The notes under the pieces were generated by a model. It searched no databases. It was not told the origin of the DNA and saw only the letters and a program-made list of their open reading frames with translations. Shown here piece by piece: positions 1-7,501 of a stretch of DNA of 64,000 nucleotides. Every line of letters starts with the position of its first letter. Position 1 is the first letter of the stretch. The position numbers were made by a program, and so were the translations under genes. The stretch is from Caproicibacterium sp. BJN0003 (lineage in GTDB: Bacteria > Bacillota > Clostridia > Oscillospirales > Acutalibacteraceae). Where the stretch lies: NCBI RefSeq assembly GCF_026314295.1, contig NZ_CP111108.1:558001-622000 (forward strand). The letters are read 5' to 3'.

Positions 1-125
1 TCGAGATGAGCTAATTCTTCGGTACCAATATCTGTAAGAATCGCCTTGAGCTCTGGATAGGGCATGGTGTATCTTTGGGAGAGGTAACGCAGTGATGCGC
101 CAAGTTCTCCATGAGGTCCACCATA
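1..125 (-). CDS. cotJC: cotJC, 3' part (interrupted; runs off the left edge)
   Basis: Minus-strand translation from the shared repeat reads YGGPHGELGASLRYLSQRY, then TMPYPELKAILTDIGTEELA, the conserved N-terminal part of the CotJC/manganese-catalase-like coat protein. CotJC is a ferritin-fold protein of the spore inner coat made in the mother cell. There is no start codon here: the first 32 codons lie at 9954-10064, after cotJB. The frame runs straight through the repeat at 114-127, so joining the two ends at the repeat gives an uninterrupted gene. The rest of the gene lies beyond position 1 and cannot be seen. Family identity is certain from the motifs; that this is a split rather than dead gene is inferred from the exact frame match and the neighbouring recombinase. 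Confidence 0.9.
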
Positions 126-127
126 CT
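114..127. repeat. Left attachment site (att core) of the cotJC element
   Basis: The 14 bases AGGTCCACCATACT match AGGACCACCATACT at 9969-9982 in the same orientation, with one mismatch at the fourth base. The last ten bases are identical. Both copies lie within the cotJC codons for Tyr-Gly-Gly-Pro. Direct orientation predicts deletion, not inversion, of the DNA between them. Confidence 0.85.
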
Positions 128-141
128 TCAAAATGTGATCA

Positions 142-1584
142 TTAAAGGGAATAAAAGATTTGGACAGATTCAGACGCTCGATCAAAGACAATATGATCGA
201 TAAAAGTACGCAAAATCCGATTTCCTTCATTGGGTGGTAAAGATTCACATTGTTGAAGATTTTTAAGTGCTTTCTTACAAAAAGCTTTGTGCTGGGATTC
301 GGAAATCTTAATAATGGGAGCGATAGAAAGTTTTGCTTTTAATTTTTTAATTTCAGACGTGATTTTCTGTTTGTTTTCTTGATATTCTTTCAGAGTGTCA
401 ATGCCGGCAGCATAGGACGCCTTAACACGATTAAGCTTGCGCTGTTCCTGCTCGATTTTGCTTTGAATCATAGAATTGTCAAATCCATCAGGCTTTATAT
501 TTTTATGCTGAAGAGAAAAAGCTTCGTGAGTTAGCTCATATTTGATTTCAGAAAAGATGATTTTGTGTATTTTATCATTACTGATATAGTGTGACTGTAC
601 ACAGCGGCTGTGCGTGTAATTGGTGCACTGCAGTCCGCCTTTTTTTCCGCCGCTGACTGGAGACATAGTAGCACCACATGCACTGCATTTAATCAGTCCG
701 CAAAATAGATTGCCGGCAGGCTTACTGCTGTGGGCATAATGACCATACAGATTGCTGATCGTTTTTACCCGATTTTGGGCGGCTTGCCATTGCTTTTCCG
801 ACATAATGGGTTCTTGGCCTCCATCTACAATTTTTGATTTTGTTTTATAGTAATCTATTTCTTTTCCGGTAGGATTCCATCGGATTTTTCCGATGTAAAC
901 CGGATTTTGTATCACATAGCGAATGGTGCGGCTTTCCCACAAGTTGCCCCGGCGCGTTTTAATACCTTGCGCATTGAGGTTAAGAGCAATCTGCTTGTAT
1001 CCATCGCCGGCTAAGAAACGCTCGAAAATGTATTGAACAACTGGAGCAGCTTGGGGGTCAATCATGAGTTTTCCTGTGCCTTTTGGCATTACATATCCGA
1101 AAGGCGCGGCTGATACTGGTTTACCGCGCTGAAAGCGTTCGGTCATTCCGCGCATTACTTCTCCGGAAAGCCGAGTAGAATAATAGCCGTCCATCCATTC
1201 GATAATGCGCTCAATTAACCCGCCGAAGTCACTATCTAAAATTGGCTCCGAAACGCTGACAACGGAAATATTACGTTCCTTTTTTAAAAGGGACTTATAG
1301 ACGATCGATTCTTCTTGATTTCGTGCAAACCTGGAAAATTTCCAAACAAGAATCGTAGAAATATTGGAATCTTTTTTTCGAGCGGTCGCAATCATGCGCT
1401 GAAATTCCGGACGTTTAGCAGCCGAGCGGCCCGAGATCCCTTCTTTTTCACGAAAAACGTATTCTGTCGGAACGATCATGTCGTTATGTTTTGCATAGTC
1501 TAGTATTTTTTCTAGCTGAGAGTCGGGGGAAAATTCCAGCTGGTCATCAGTTGATACACGGATGTAAGCTGCGGCAATTTTCAT
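142..1584 (-). CDS. Large serine recombinase (SpoIVCA-like)
   Basis: 480 residues, about the size of SpoIVCA. The N-terminal resolvase domain (about 3-150) begins AAYIRVSTDDQ with the catalytic serine at residue 11. A recombinase domain follows (about 155-270), then a zinc ribbon with CxxC pairs (about 295-330) and a lysine-rich coiled coil (about 370-430), the usual order of large serine integrases. The start is ATG at 1584 with AAGGTGAT upstream. It ends 15 bp from the attachment core next to the cotJC 3' part and is transcribed in the same direction as cotJC, as the recombinase genes of skin-like elements often are. The likely job is excision of the surrounding element during sporulation. 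A CATACTTT sequence about 65 bp upstream resembles a sigma-E -10 box, but no convincing -35 was found. Confidence 0.93.
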   Translation of the reverse strand: MKIAAAYIRVSTDDQLEFSPDSQLEKILDYAKHNDMIVPTEYVFREKEGISGRSAAKRPEFQRMIATARKKDSNISTILVWKFSRFARNQEESIVYKSLLKKERNISVVSVSEPILDSDFGGLIERIIEWMDGYYSTRLSGEVMRGMTERFQRGKPVSAAPFGYVMPKGTGKLMIDPQAAPVVQYIFERFLAGDGYKQIALNLNAQGIKTRRGNLWESRTIRYVIQNPVYIGKIRWNPTGKEIDYYKTKSKIVDGGQEPIMSEKQWQAAQNRVKTISNLYGHYAHSSKPAGNLFCGLIKCSACGATMSPVSGGKKGGLQCTNYTHSRCVQSHYISNDKIHKIIFSEIKYELTHEAFSLQHKNIKPDGFDNSMIQSKIEQEQRKLNRVKASYAAGIDTLKEYQENKQKITSEIKKLKAKLSIAPIIKISESQHKAFCKKALKNLQQCESLPPNEGNRILRTFIDHIVFDRASESVQIFYSL

Positions 1585-1887
1585 AGAATCACCTTCTAAT
1601 CATTTTCTGATGTTTTAATAATGATTTTTATTGCTTATTTAAAAGTATGTTATTGAAGTTGGAGAATTTCTTCCTTTAAAAATACGATTTCATTCTAGAA
1701 TCAATGCAGAGGACTGCTAGATTTTAAAAGGATGCGGTCGTCGCTTTGGAAACATTGAAGGAAAAAAACATATTATCATAATAGCGGATGACGGATAGAT
1801 TACCATGACATCTAGTCCAGCCCTTTGAGGCTGGTTTTTGTCTAATATAAGTATGGAGGTAAATAAAATCATTAGGGGGCATTTTGA
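1585..1887. other. Intergenic region between recombinase and FG-GAP gene
   Basis: About 300 AT-rich bases hold the promoter region of the recombinase (minus) and of the FG-GAP gene (plus). A terminator-like hairpin lies at 1817-1840. No further ORF with a ribosome site is visible. Confidence 0.5.
1817..1840 (+). terminator. Rho-independent terminator
   Basis: CCAGCC, a six-base loop, GGCTGG, then TTTTT. There is no plus-strand gene directly before it; it may end a short transcript or insulate the FG-GAP gene at 1888. Confidence 0.6.
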
Positions 1888-2958
1888 ATGAGCATATTTT
1901 TTCAGCCTGCCGTGTTTTATCCTGCCGGGTCTTCTCCTTATGGGATTACGGCTGCTGATTTTAATGGCGACGGGTATCTTGATTTAGCAATCACAGATAT
2001 TGGTAATGAAGAGGTTGCAGTGTTGCTCGGAAACGGTGACGGCACTTTTCAGGCAGCCTCATTTTTTGGTGTAGGCATTAATCCGACTTCGGTTACTGCT
2101 GCTGACTTTAACAATAATGGCAAAATGGACTTGGCGGTCGCGGATTCAAATGGTGGTGATATCGCAATCCTGATTGGCAACGGTAATGGAACCTTTCTGC
2201 CGGCTACGGCGGTAGCAGCAGGGTCAAATCCTATATCAATCGTCTCTGCGGATTTTAACGGTGACCATAAAATAGATTTGGCAGTAACTGATGTGGGGCT
2301 TGGAAACGTTAACGTGTTGTTTGGCAACGGTGACGGTACCTTTCAGCCGGCTGTGCCTTATCCCGTGGGCAATTCCCCTTATGGGCTTGCAGCTGCTGAT
2401 CTTACCGGTGACGGAAGGGCTGATCTAGTTGCGGCAGTTGGTGGGGATAATAACGTTGCAGTTCTGATTAATAACGGTGACGGTACTTTTCAAGCGGCTA
2501 CGCATTACTCTGTAGGGACTGGTCCTATGGAGATCGCAGTAGCCGATTTTAACGGCGATGGAAAACGTGATTTGGCAGTATCAAATTTTGACTCTATGAA
2601 TGTGGCAATCTTGCTTGGCAATGGCGATGGCACTTTTCAAGCGGCATCCTTTATTTTAATCGGTTCCTATCTTGAGGGGATCATTGCAGCAGATTTTGAC
2701 AAAAATGGAACGTTCGATTTGGCAGTTGCAGATAACGGTTCCAATAATGTTGCGATATTGAGCGGAAATGGTGACGGTACTTTTGGACCAAAACAATTTT
2801 ATGCGGTTGGTTCTTACGCTGCGGGATTAGTAACCGGTAATTTTAATAACGATGGCAGAACAGATCTTGCAGTTACAAATACCTATTCAAACAATGTTGC
2901 AATCTTGCTTAACAATACAAACTCACCATTGCGCGGTGTGTCTTTCTTGGATAGATAA
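1888..2958 (+). CDS. FG-GAP/VCBS repeat protein, seven-bladed beta-propeller
   Basis: 356 residues made almost wholly of seven repeats of about 48-50 residues, each with a calcium-loop motif such as DFNGDGYLDLA followed by VAVLLGNGDGTF. Seven such blades fit one integrin-alpha-like propeller. FG-GAP repeats bind calcium and usually mediate protein or sugar contacts. There is no signal peptide or membrane segment, so the protein may act in the cytoplasm or mother cell. The start is ATG at 1888 with AGGGGG 9 bases upstream. It is alone between terminators inside the cotJC element. Its function is unknown; the repeat architecture is certain. Confidence 0.88.
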   Translation: MSIFFQPAVFYPAGSSPYGITAADFNGDGYLDLAITDIGNEEVAVLLGNGDGTFQAASFFGVGINPTSVTAADFNNNGKMDLAVADSNGGDIAILIGNGNGTFLPATAVAAGSNPISIVSADFNGDHKIDLAVTDVGLGNVNVLFGNGDGTFQPAVPYPVGNSPYGLAAADLTGDGRADLVAAVGGDNNVAVLINNGDGTFQAATHYSVGTGPMEIAVADFNGDGKRDLAVSNFDSMNVAILLGNGDGTFQAASFILIGSYLEGIIAADFDKNGTFDLAVADNGSNNVAILSGNGDGTFGPKQFYAVGSYAAGLVTGNFNNDGRTDLAVTNTYSNNVAILLNNTNSPLRGVSFLDR

Positions 2959-3029
2959 GACGATAGAGGAAAAGTGCCTTGCTAATTTACGATTCATAAA
3001 TAGATGATGAATAGCGTAATGTTTTATTG

Positions 3030-3072
3030 AACCTCCCGGCTGGTATATACGGAAGTACCAACTAGGAGGTTT
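3030..3072 (+). terminator. Terminator after the FG-GAP gene
   Basis: AACCTCC pairs with GGAGGTT, with an inner TGGTA/TACCA stem, followed by TTTAATT. The tail is short in T, so it may be leaky into the protease gene at 3119. Confidence 0.55.
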
Positions 3073-3118
3073 AATTATACAATATGATTGAAAATAAAGG
3101 AGATGGAGGGGGAATCCT

Positions 3119-4375
3119 ATGAATGCAATTCCCGGTTGGACGATATTGGCTTATCTAGACGGCAATGGGGAACTGGAGCCGGAAATAGCAGCTGAGTATT
3201 GTGAATTGAAAGCAGCAGCAATAAACGGAAAGCCGAAAGTCCTTCTCCAAATTGGACGGCTAAAGCAAAGTACCGTGCAGCTCATAAGACCTGACGCTAA
3301 ACCGGATCAGGAGATATGGGATGGAGTTCGGCGCTATCAATTTAATACGGACGAAGAAATTCCACCGGAGGATTTAGGTGATGTCAATCTGGCGGATCCG
3401 AATTGTTTATATGATTTTCTCCTCTGGGGGCTTAAGAACACCAATACGAAGCATGTAATGCTGATTCTGGGTGGGCACGCTTGTGAATATATAGGTCTGA
3501 TGAACGATTACAGTGGAAAATATCCCGCGATTATGGGGATTCCAGAGCTTGTAACCGCGATCGAAATGGCGGCAAACGCTGGGGAGCATGCCATTGATCT
3601 ACTGCTGATGGATGCGTGTTACTGCAATAATATTGAGACTCTCTATGAATTTGGATACCGAGAGGACGCTGCGGTGAAATTGCTTATTACGTACAGACAA
3701 AATGCCAATGCAGCAGGAATATCCTTTCGGGAACTTCTAAAAGCGGTGGGAGAAAGCAATGTAGGAAACCGCCCCAAAGAACTTGCAAATAAAATTTGCT
3801 CTGAACTTTCAGCAGATCTTGTTGCTAGAGTCGTTCAGTCAAAAAGTCTGAGGCAGCTGAAGAGGCTATTTGATAGTCTTGCACGAAGAGCACTCTCTTC
3901 GAATGTGTGTATTGAAAAAGATCTGTCGACCCTTTTTTCGGTAAAAGCAGGAGAGAACAAATTTGAGTGGAATGAAGCAGAAAGAATTTCACATATTGTT
4001 TCTGATCTGACAATCAGTCCAAAAACTAAAGTGCAGAATACGGGTAAAGATATTGGAATTCTAGATCAATACATTCCTAATCAGGGGCTGGCTTCTTTTT
4101 ATTATCGGCTTGCTTTTGCAAGAGACAACGCATGGGCACAGCTTTTGTGTTCGCAAATAAAAGAAAAAAATTATACGCTTTTGGTTACCATCGGATTTTC
4201 ACCGCTTTTGATTCCAGAAGCAAAGGTACGAGGGCTTATCAAATCATGTAACCCTTATACGGCCTCATTCCTTATAAATGTTATATGCAGTAAACTGATT
4301 GACGAAAGGAAATGGGATAAACACCTTTTTCCAAATATTTATCTCCCAAATGCCGCAGACCGTTTAAAAAAATAA
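3119..4375 (+). CDS. Clostripain-family (C11) cysteine protease
   Basis: 418 residues. The core fold of family C11 is recognisable: a strand ending in the catalytic histidine in ILGGHACEY (about residue 120) and a second strand ending in the catalytic cysteine in LLLMDACYCNN (about residue 167). C11 enzymes cleave after Arg or Lys and are self-activated by internal cleavage. No signal peptide is visible, so it appears intracellular, unlike secreted clostripain. The C-terminal half (about 230-418) is helical and not recognised. The start is ATG at 3119, preceded by GGAGATGGAGGGGG. It is cargo of the cotJC element, and a role in the mother cell is possible but only inferred. Confidence 0.85.
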   Translation: MNAIPGWTILAYLDGNGELEPEIAAEYCELKAAAINGKPKVLLQIGRLKQSTVQLIRPDAKPDQEIWDGVRRYQFNTDEEIPPEDLGDVNLADPNCLYDFLLWGLKNTNTKHVMLILGGHACEYIGLMNDYSGKYPAIMGIPELVTAIEMAANAGEHAIDLLLMDACYCNNIETLYEFGYREDAAVKLLITYRQNANAAGISFRELLKAVGESNVGNRPKELANKICSELSADLVARVVQSKSLRQLKRLFDSLARRALSSNVCIEKDLSTLFSVKAGENKFEWNEAERISHIVSDLTISPKTKVQNTGKDIGILDQYIPNQGLASFYYRLAFARDNAWAQLLCSQIKEKNYTLLVTIGFSPLLIPEAKVRGLIKSCNPYTASFLINVICSKLIDERKWDKHLFPNIYLPNAADRLKK

Positions 4376-4447
4376 AAGAACCCTTTATTTCATACAGCTA
4401 AAATTACCGTTTATGATTTGCTGTCTGTTAACTAAATAAGATGAAAA

Positions 4448-4492
4448 GAAGAAGCATAGATTTGTTGATCTGTGCTTCTTCTGTATTTTTTT
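4448..4492 (+). terminator. Terminator after the C11 protease
   Basis: GAAGAAGCATAGAT pairs with ATCTGTGCTTCTTC around a TTGTTG loop, followed by TGTATTTTTTTG. Confidence 0.75.
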
Positions 4493-4615
4493 GTATTTAC
4501 TTTGGAAAATCCCTTTTACTTTTAGTTTGATTGTCTCATTCATGATACTACTGGAATGAAATTAGTTAGAAAGTCGGACAATCGGCTAAACATATTATGA
4601 AATGAGGTGAGAGAA

Positions 4616-4897
4616 ATGGCGCGCAAACTGGAAATTTGGACAGTGCAAAACAATTTAATAGAGGACGGCAAAACGTGCCAGGTCAGTGAGCATAAAATGA
4701 AGCTCTATAAAGAAAATGGAAAATGGAAAACAGAAATTATTTCTAAAAAAAATAGTATGCCAAAGGAAAAACAGAAATTGATCTTTAAAAGGATGGCGGA
4801 AAATATTGGGGATGAAATCAACGAGCGTGTTTCCAGAGGAGATATAGATTTGCAAGACGGTAATTATACCATTGGAGAAATCTTAGACAAAATGTGA
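4616..4897 (+). CDS. Small protein of unknown function (93 aa)
   Basis: A basic, soluble small protein with no recognised family. The start is taken as ATG at 4616 because AGGTGA lies five bases upstream; a GTG at 4607 is in frame but overlaps that ribosome site. Its C-terminal half is predicted helical (KQKLIFKRMAENIGDEINER). The next gene follows after 13 bp, so the two probably form one transcript. Confidence 0.6.
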   Translation: MARKLEIWTVQNNLIEDGKTCQVSEHKMKLYKENGKWKTEIISKKNSMPKEKQKLIFKRMAENIGDEINERVSRGDIDLQDGNYTIGEILDKM

Positions 4898-4910
4898 AAG
4901 GAGCCAGAAT

Positions 4911-5270
4911 ATGGCAATCAATATGATTAATTCGAATGAAGAAAGAATAGAGGAACTATTGGAGGGAATAGCAAGTTCCATGAAAGAAATTTGTCAGCTT
5001 GGAAAATATGATCATCTCTATATTACATATCCAGCGGAGGGAAAGGCTACGGTGGTTGCGCACGGGGAAGCTGGACTCGATCAGTATGACGATGTTTGCC
5101 CGAAAATCAACAGCTTGACTGTTGAAAATTTAGCGCAGGAATTTAATGACCTGGCAATCAGTATTGAAACGGCACGTGCAGAAGCCGTTGCCCTAAATGA
5201 ACAACTGGAAGCTGTAAAGTTAAAAGAAAAAAAGAAAGTGCACGTCGAATTGCGAAAGTCTAGCAGATAA
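4911..5270 (+). CDS. Small protein of unknown function (119 aa)
   Basis: An acidic N-terminal two-thirds and a C-terminal coiled-coil-like stretch from about residue 85, ending in a cluster of lysines. The start ATG at 4911 has AAAGGAG nine bases upstream. It lies 13 bp after the 93-residue ORF. No known domain is recognised. The IS30-type element begins about 135 bp downstream and does not interrupt it. Confidence 0.6.
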   Translation: MAINMINSNEERIEELLEGIASSMKEICQLGKYDHLYITYPAEGKATVVAHGEAGLDQYDDVCPKINSLTVENLAQEFNDLAISIETARAEAVALNEQLEAVKLKEKKKVHVELRKSSR

Positions 5271-5390
5271 GCAAGGTACATAGCAAATATCAAAGATTAT
5301 TTGCAGGCGGGTAATAAAATCGATCAAAAAACAATTTGACCGGTACCCGTTTGTAATAGATCTGTACAAGCTGATTTTTATAATATCAAA

Positions 5391-5404
5391 GAAAAAATAT
5401 AGTT
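5391..5404. repeat. Direct repeat flanking the IS30 element (left)
   Basis: GAAAAAATATAGTT here and at 6622-6635 bracket the insertion sequence exactly. This fits a target duplication of 14 bp. Confidence 0.7.
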
Positions 5405-6621
5405 GGTCGGTTGTAAAATGAAGTTGGACACTTGAACAGAAAAATCCACAGTGATTTTCCTACATGGTAGAATGGAGTTATCACACACTCAAACTGCCAG
5501 AGGAGGACAATCACTATGGACTGCCCAGATTATATCACAGTGGAGCCAGAACGCAAGCCGGGACAGCATTTACAGCGAGAAGATAGAGGCGCAATTGAGC
5601 GGCTGCGCCGCCTTGGCTACTCAAATCGTGCAATCGCCAGAGAGCTTAACTGCTCACCAAGCACTGTAGGAAACGAGCTGCGTCGGGGCACACCGCCCCG
5701 CAAGAGCAACAAAGGCCGAGTGCCGGGCTATTCCGCAAAGCGAGGACAGGCGGTGTACAGGTCAAACAGGAGCCGGTGCCATAAGCCCCATAAGGTGGAT
5801 AGCTGCACTGCTTTCATCGACTGGGTCGTGCAGCGGGTCAGAGAGCATCGCTGGTCTTTGGATGCCTGCGTGGGTTATGCAAGGCTTCACATGTTATTCA
5901 AGGAAAATGAGATGATGAGCACTAAGACTCTCTACAACGAACTGTGGGCTGGAGGCTTGTCATTATCTCTGTTTGAGGTGCCGGATGCCCTGAAACGCCG
6001 TAACACCAGAGGAAAGAGCCGAATCAACAAGCGTCCCAAGGGTCGTAGTATTGAGGAACGTCCCGATGAGGTCACTGCCCGTACTGTGCCGGGTCACTGG
6101 GAAGCCGATACTGTCGTTGGCCTACGAAACGGCAAAGAAGCGGTTGTATTTACTCTCGTTGAAAGAGTGACTGACAACTACATTGCCATGCAGATTGCCG
6201 GAAAGACCAGCGAGGATGTACAAGCCGCTATGCAGGCGCTTCACGCCGAGTTTGGCGACCATTTCAGCAGTGTTTTCAAAACCATCACTGCCGATAACGG
6301 CTCAGAGTTTGAGAACTTCGCTCAGACTGAACAGTGGGGCACAATGGTTTACTTTACACATCCGTATTCGTCATGGGAGCGCCCTGTAAACGAGCGCCAC
6401 AATGGCCTGCTGCGGGACTTCATTCCCAAGGGAACCTCCATTGAAAAGTTCTCCCCGGCGCAGGTCCTGACCTTTGCTGACGAGCTAAATGGGCGCCCAC
6501 GCAGGCGGCTTGGATACCAGACACCGGAGGAGCTTTTTGATGCTTTCTTGGACGGCGTCTACGCTGCATGAACCCTCGCTACCATTCTACCGGGGGTGTC
6601 CAACTTGCACTTGCAATTTAC
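5405..6621 (+). mobile_element. IS30-family insertion sequence (about 1.2 kb)
   Basis: One transposase gene is bounded by imperfect inverted repeats of about 26 bp whose inner 11 bases, AAGTTGGACAC, are identical. The left arm lies at 5406-5431 and the right arm at 6596-6621. Its base composition is visibly more GC-rich than the surrounding element, suggesting recent arrival from elsewhere. The flanking direct repeats are intact, so the copy may still be mobile. Confidence 0.88.
5516..6571 (+). CDS. IS30-family transposase
   Basis: 351 residues. An N-terminal helix-turn-helix (LRRLGYSNRAIARELNCSPS, about 29-48) is followed by an integrase core: GHWEADTVVG (first catalytic Asp, about 195), ITADNGSEF (second Asp, about 260) and a Glu in WERPVNERHNGLLRDF (about 288-303). 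This DDE spacing is the IS30 pattern. The start is ATG at 5516 after AGAGGAGG. The length is full and no frameshift is seen. Confidence 0.95.
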   Translation: MDCPDYITVEPERKPGQHLQREDRGAIERLRRLGYSNRAIARELNCSPSTVGNELRRGTPPRKSNKGRVPGYSAKRGQAVYRSNRSRCHKPHKVDSCTAFIDWVVQRVREHRWSLDACVGYARLHMLFKENEMMSTKTLYNELWAGGLSLSLFEVPDALKRRNTRGKSRINKRPKGRSIEERPDEVTARTVPGHWEADTVVGLRNGKEAVVFTLVERVTDNYIAMQIAGKTSEDVQAAMQALHAEFGDHFSSVFKTITADNGSEFENFAQTEQWGTMVYFTHPYSSWERPVNERHNGLLRDFIPKGTSIEKFSPAQVLTFADELNGRPRRRLGYQTPEELFDAFLDGVYAA

Positions 6622-6635
6622 GAAAAAATATAGTT
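6622..6635. repeat. Direct repeat flanking the IS30 element (right)
   Basis: Second copy of GAAAAAATATAGTT; see the left copy at 5391-5404. Confidence 0.7.
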
Positions 6636-6660
6636 TTATCTTTATCGATATCAATTTTAT

Positions 6661-6693
6661 AAAAAATAAAAAAGGCTCCGCCGAAGCAGAGCC
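6661..6693 (-). terminator. Terminator of the 73-aa gene
   Basis: On the minus strand GGCTCTGC, TTCG loop, GCGGAGCC, then TTTTTTATTTTTT. A strong tetraloop terminator 21 bp after the stop at 6715. Confidence 0.85.
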
Positions 6694-6714
6694 GTTAGAA
6701 TTAAAAAATTTACA

Positions 6715-6936
6715 TCATGCGCTTTCCTGCGTACACAAGTCGAAAACAAATTCGTCAATACTCTCTAAGTCCTCATAGATTCCTTCGCTATGTATTGCGG
6801 CTAGATGCAGAAATGCCGGTGAATAATCACCATGATCGTCTTGGGATGGAACAAAGGCAAGTTCAACAAGATCTCCATCCTTTACTTGTGCTAATTTTTC
6901 TTCTAACAATTTTTTTTCTACAATGATTTTTACCAC
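6715..6936 (-). CDS. Small acidic protein of unknown function (73 aa)
   Basis: An acidic, soluble protein starting VKIIVEKKLLEEKLAQVKDG. The start is GTG at 6936 with AAAGGAAG six bases upstream, and a strong terminator follows, so it looks like a complete single-gene unit. No family is recognised. A 69-residue ORF on the opposite strand over the same bases lacks a ribosome site and is rejected. It lies inside the cotJC element. Confidence 0.6.
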   Translation of the reverse strand: MVKIIVEKKLLEEKLAQVKDGDLVELAFVPSQDDHGDYSPAFLHLAAIHSEGIYEDLESIDEFVFDLCTQESA

Positions 6937-7501
6937 TTTATACTTCCTTTCTTTATTTGAGGTTAACTTTCCCCTGAGAACAGTTCTTATTATCAGGCAT
7001 TAGAGCGAAAAAAAACGTCGAAAAAAATTGCATCTATGGAAATCAGCGAATAAAACAAAATAAGTTGTTAATTTAGGGAAAATTTAATGCAAAAGGCTTA
7101 ATAAATGTCCCAAAGACCAACTTGAAAAGCAGTAATTAAGTCAATACAAGAAACAAACAGACTGAAAAATAGTTGGCTGCTGAGCGATAGTGTAAACATG
7201 GTTTTATCTAGCTGTTGAGAAATTCCTTTTTTCTAAGCATGGATATAAAGTTTTGCTGTTAATATTTCTAATATATAATTAAAATTATGTTGAATCTCGA
7301 CGAATTTTTCCACAAGATATTTTATTTTATAAAATTTAAGGGTATGATTAATATGGTAAAAAGATTTATGTTAAATAAAAAATAAATGCCCCGAATAAAT
7401 AATTTGAATAAGAACTGAACGCCTGATTTGAGTTGTAAAATCCAAAAAAGCTCAGAACCATTCGGTTCAGAAATGCTGTATATTTGGAGATATGATTACA
7501 A
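6937..7501. other. Long AT-rich intergenic region
   Basis: 565 bases between divergent genes. No ORF with a credible ribosome site and no recognised riboswitch; the c-di-GMP-I and c-di-GMP-II aptamer motifs were looked for and not seen. A small hairpin GAACC-ATTC-GGTTC lies at 7455-7468, about 35 bases before the FIST-GGDEF start. Confidence 0.4.

Noticed and set aside
1315-1503. 62-residue ORF opposite the recombinase
   Set aside because: No ribosome site and fully inside a clearly coding gene on the other strand.
1625-1665. Sigma-E/sigma-K promoter for the recombinase
   Set aside because: CATACTTT resembles a -10 box, but no fitting -35 element was found at 14-16 bases; left as a remark only.
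6717-6926. 69-residue plus-strand ORF over the 73-residue gene
   Set aside because: No ribosome site; the minus-strand ORF has one and a matching terminator.
6937-7501. c-di-GMP riboswitch before the GGDEF gene
   Set aside because: None of the conserved aptamer motifs is present in the region.
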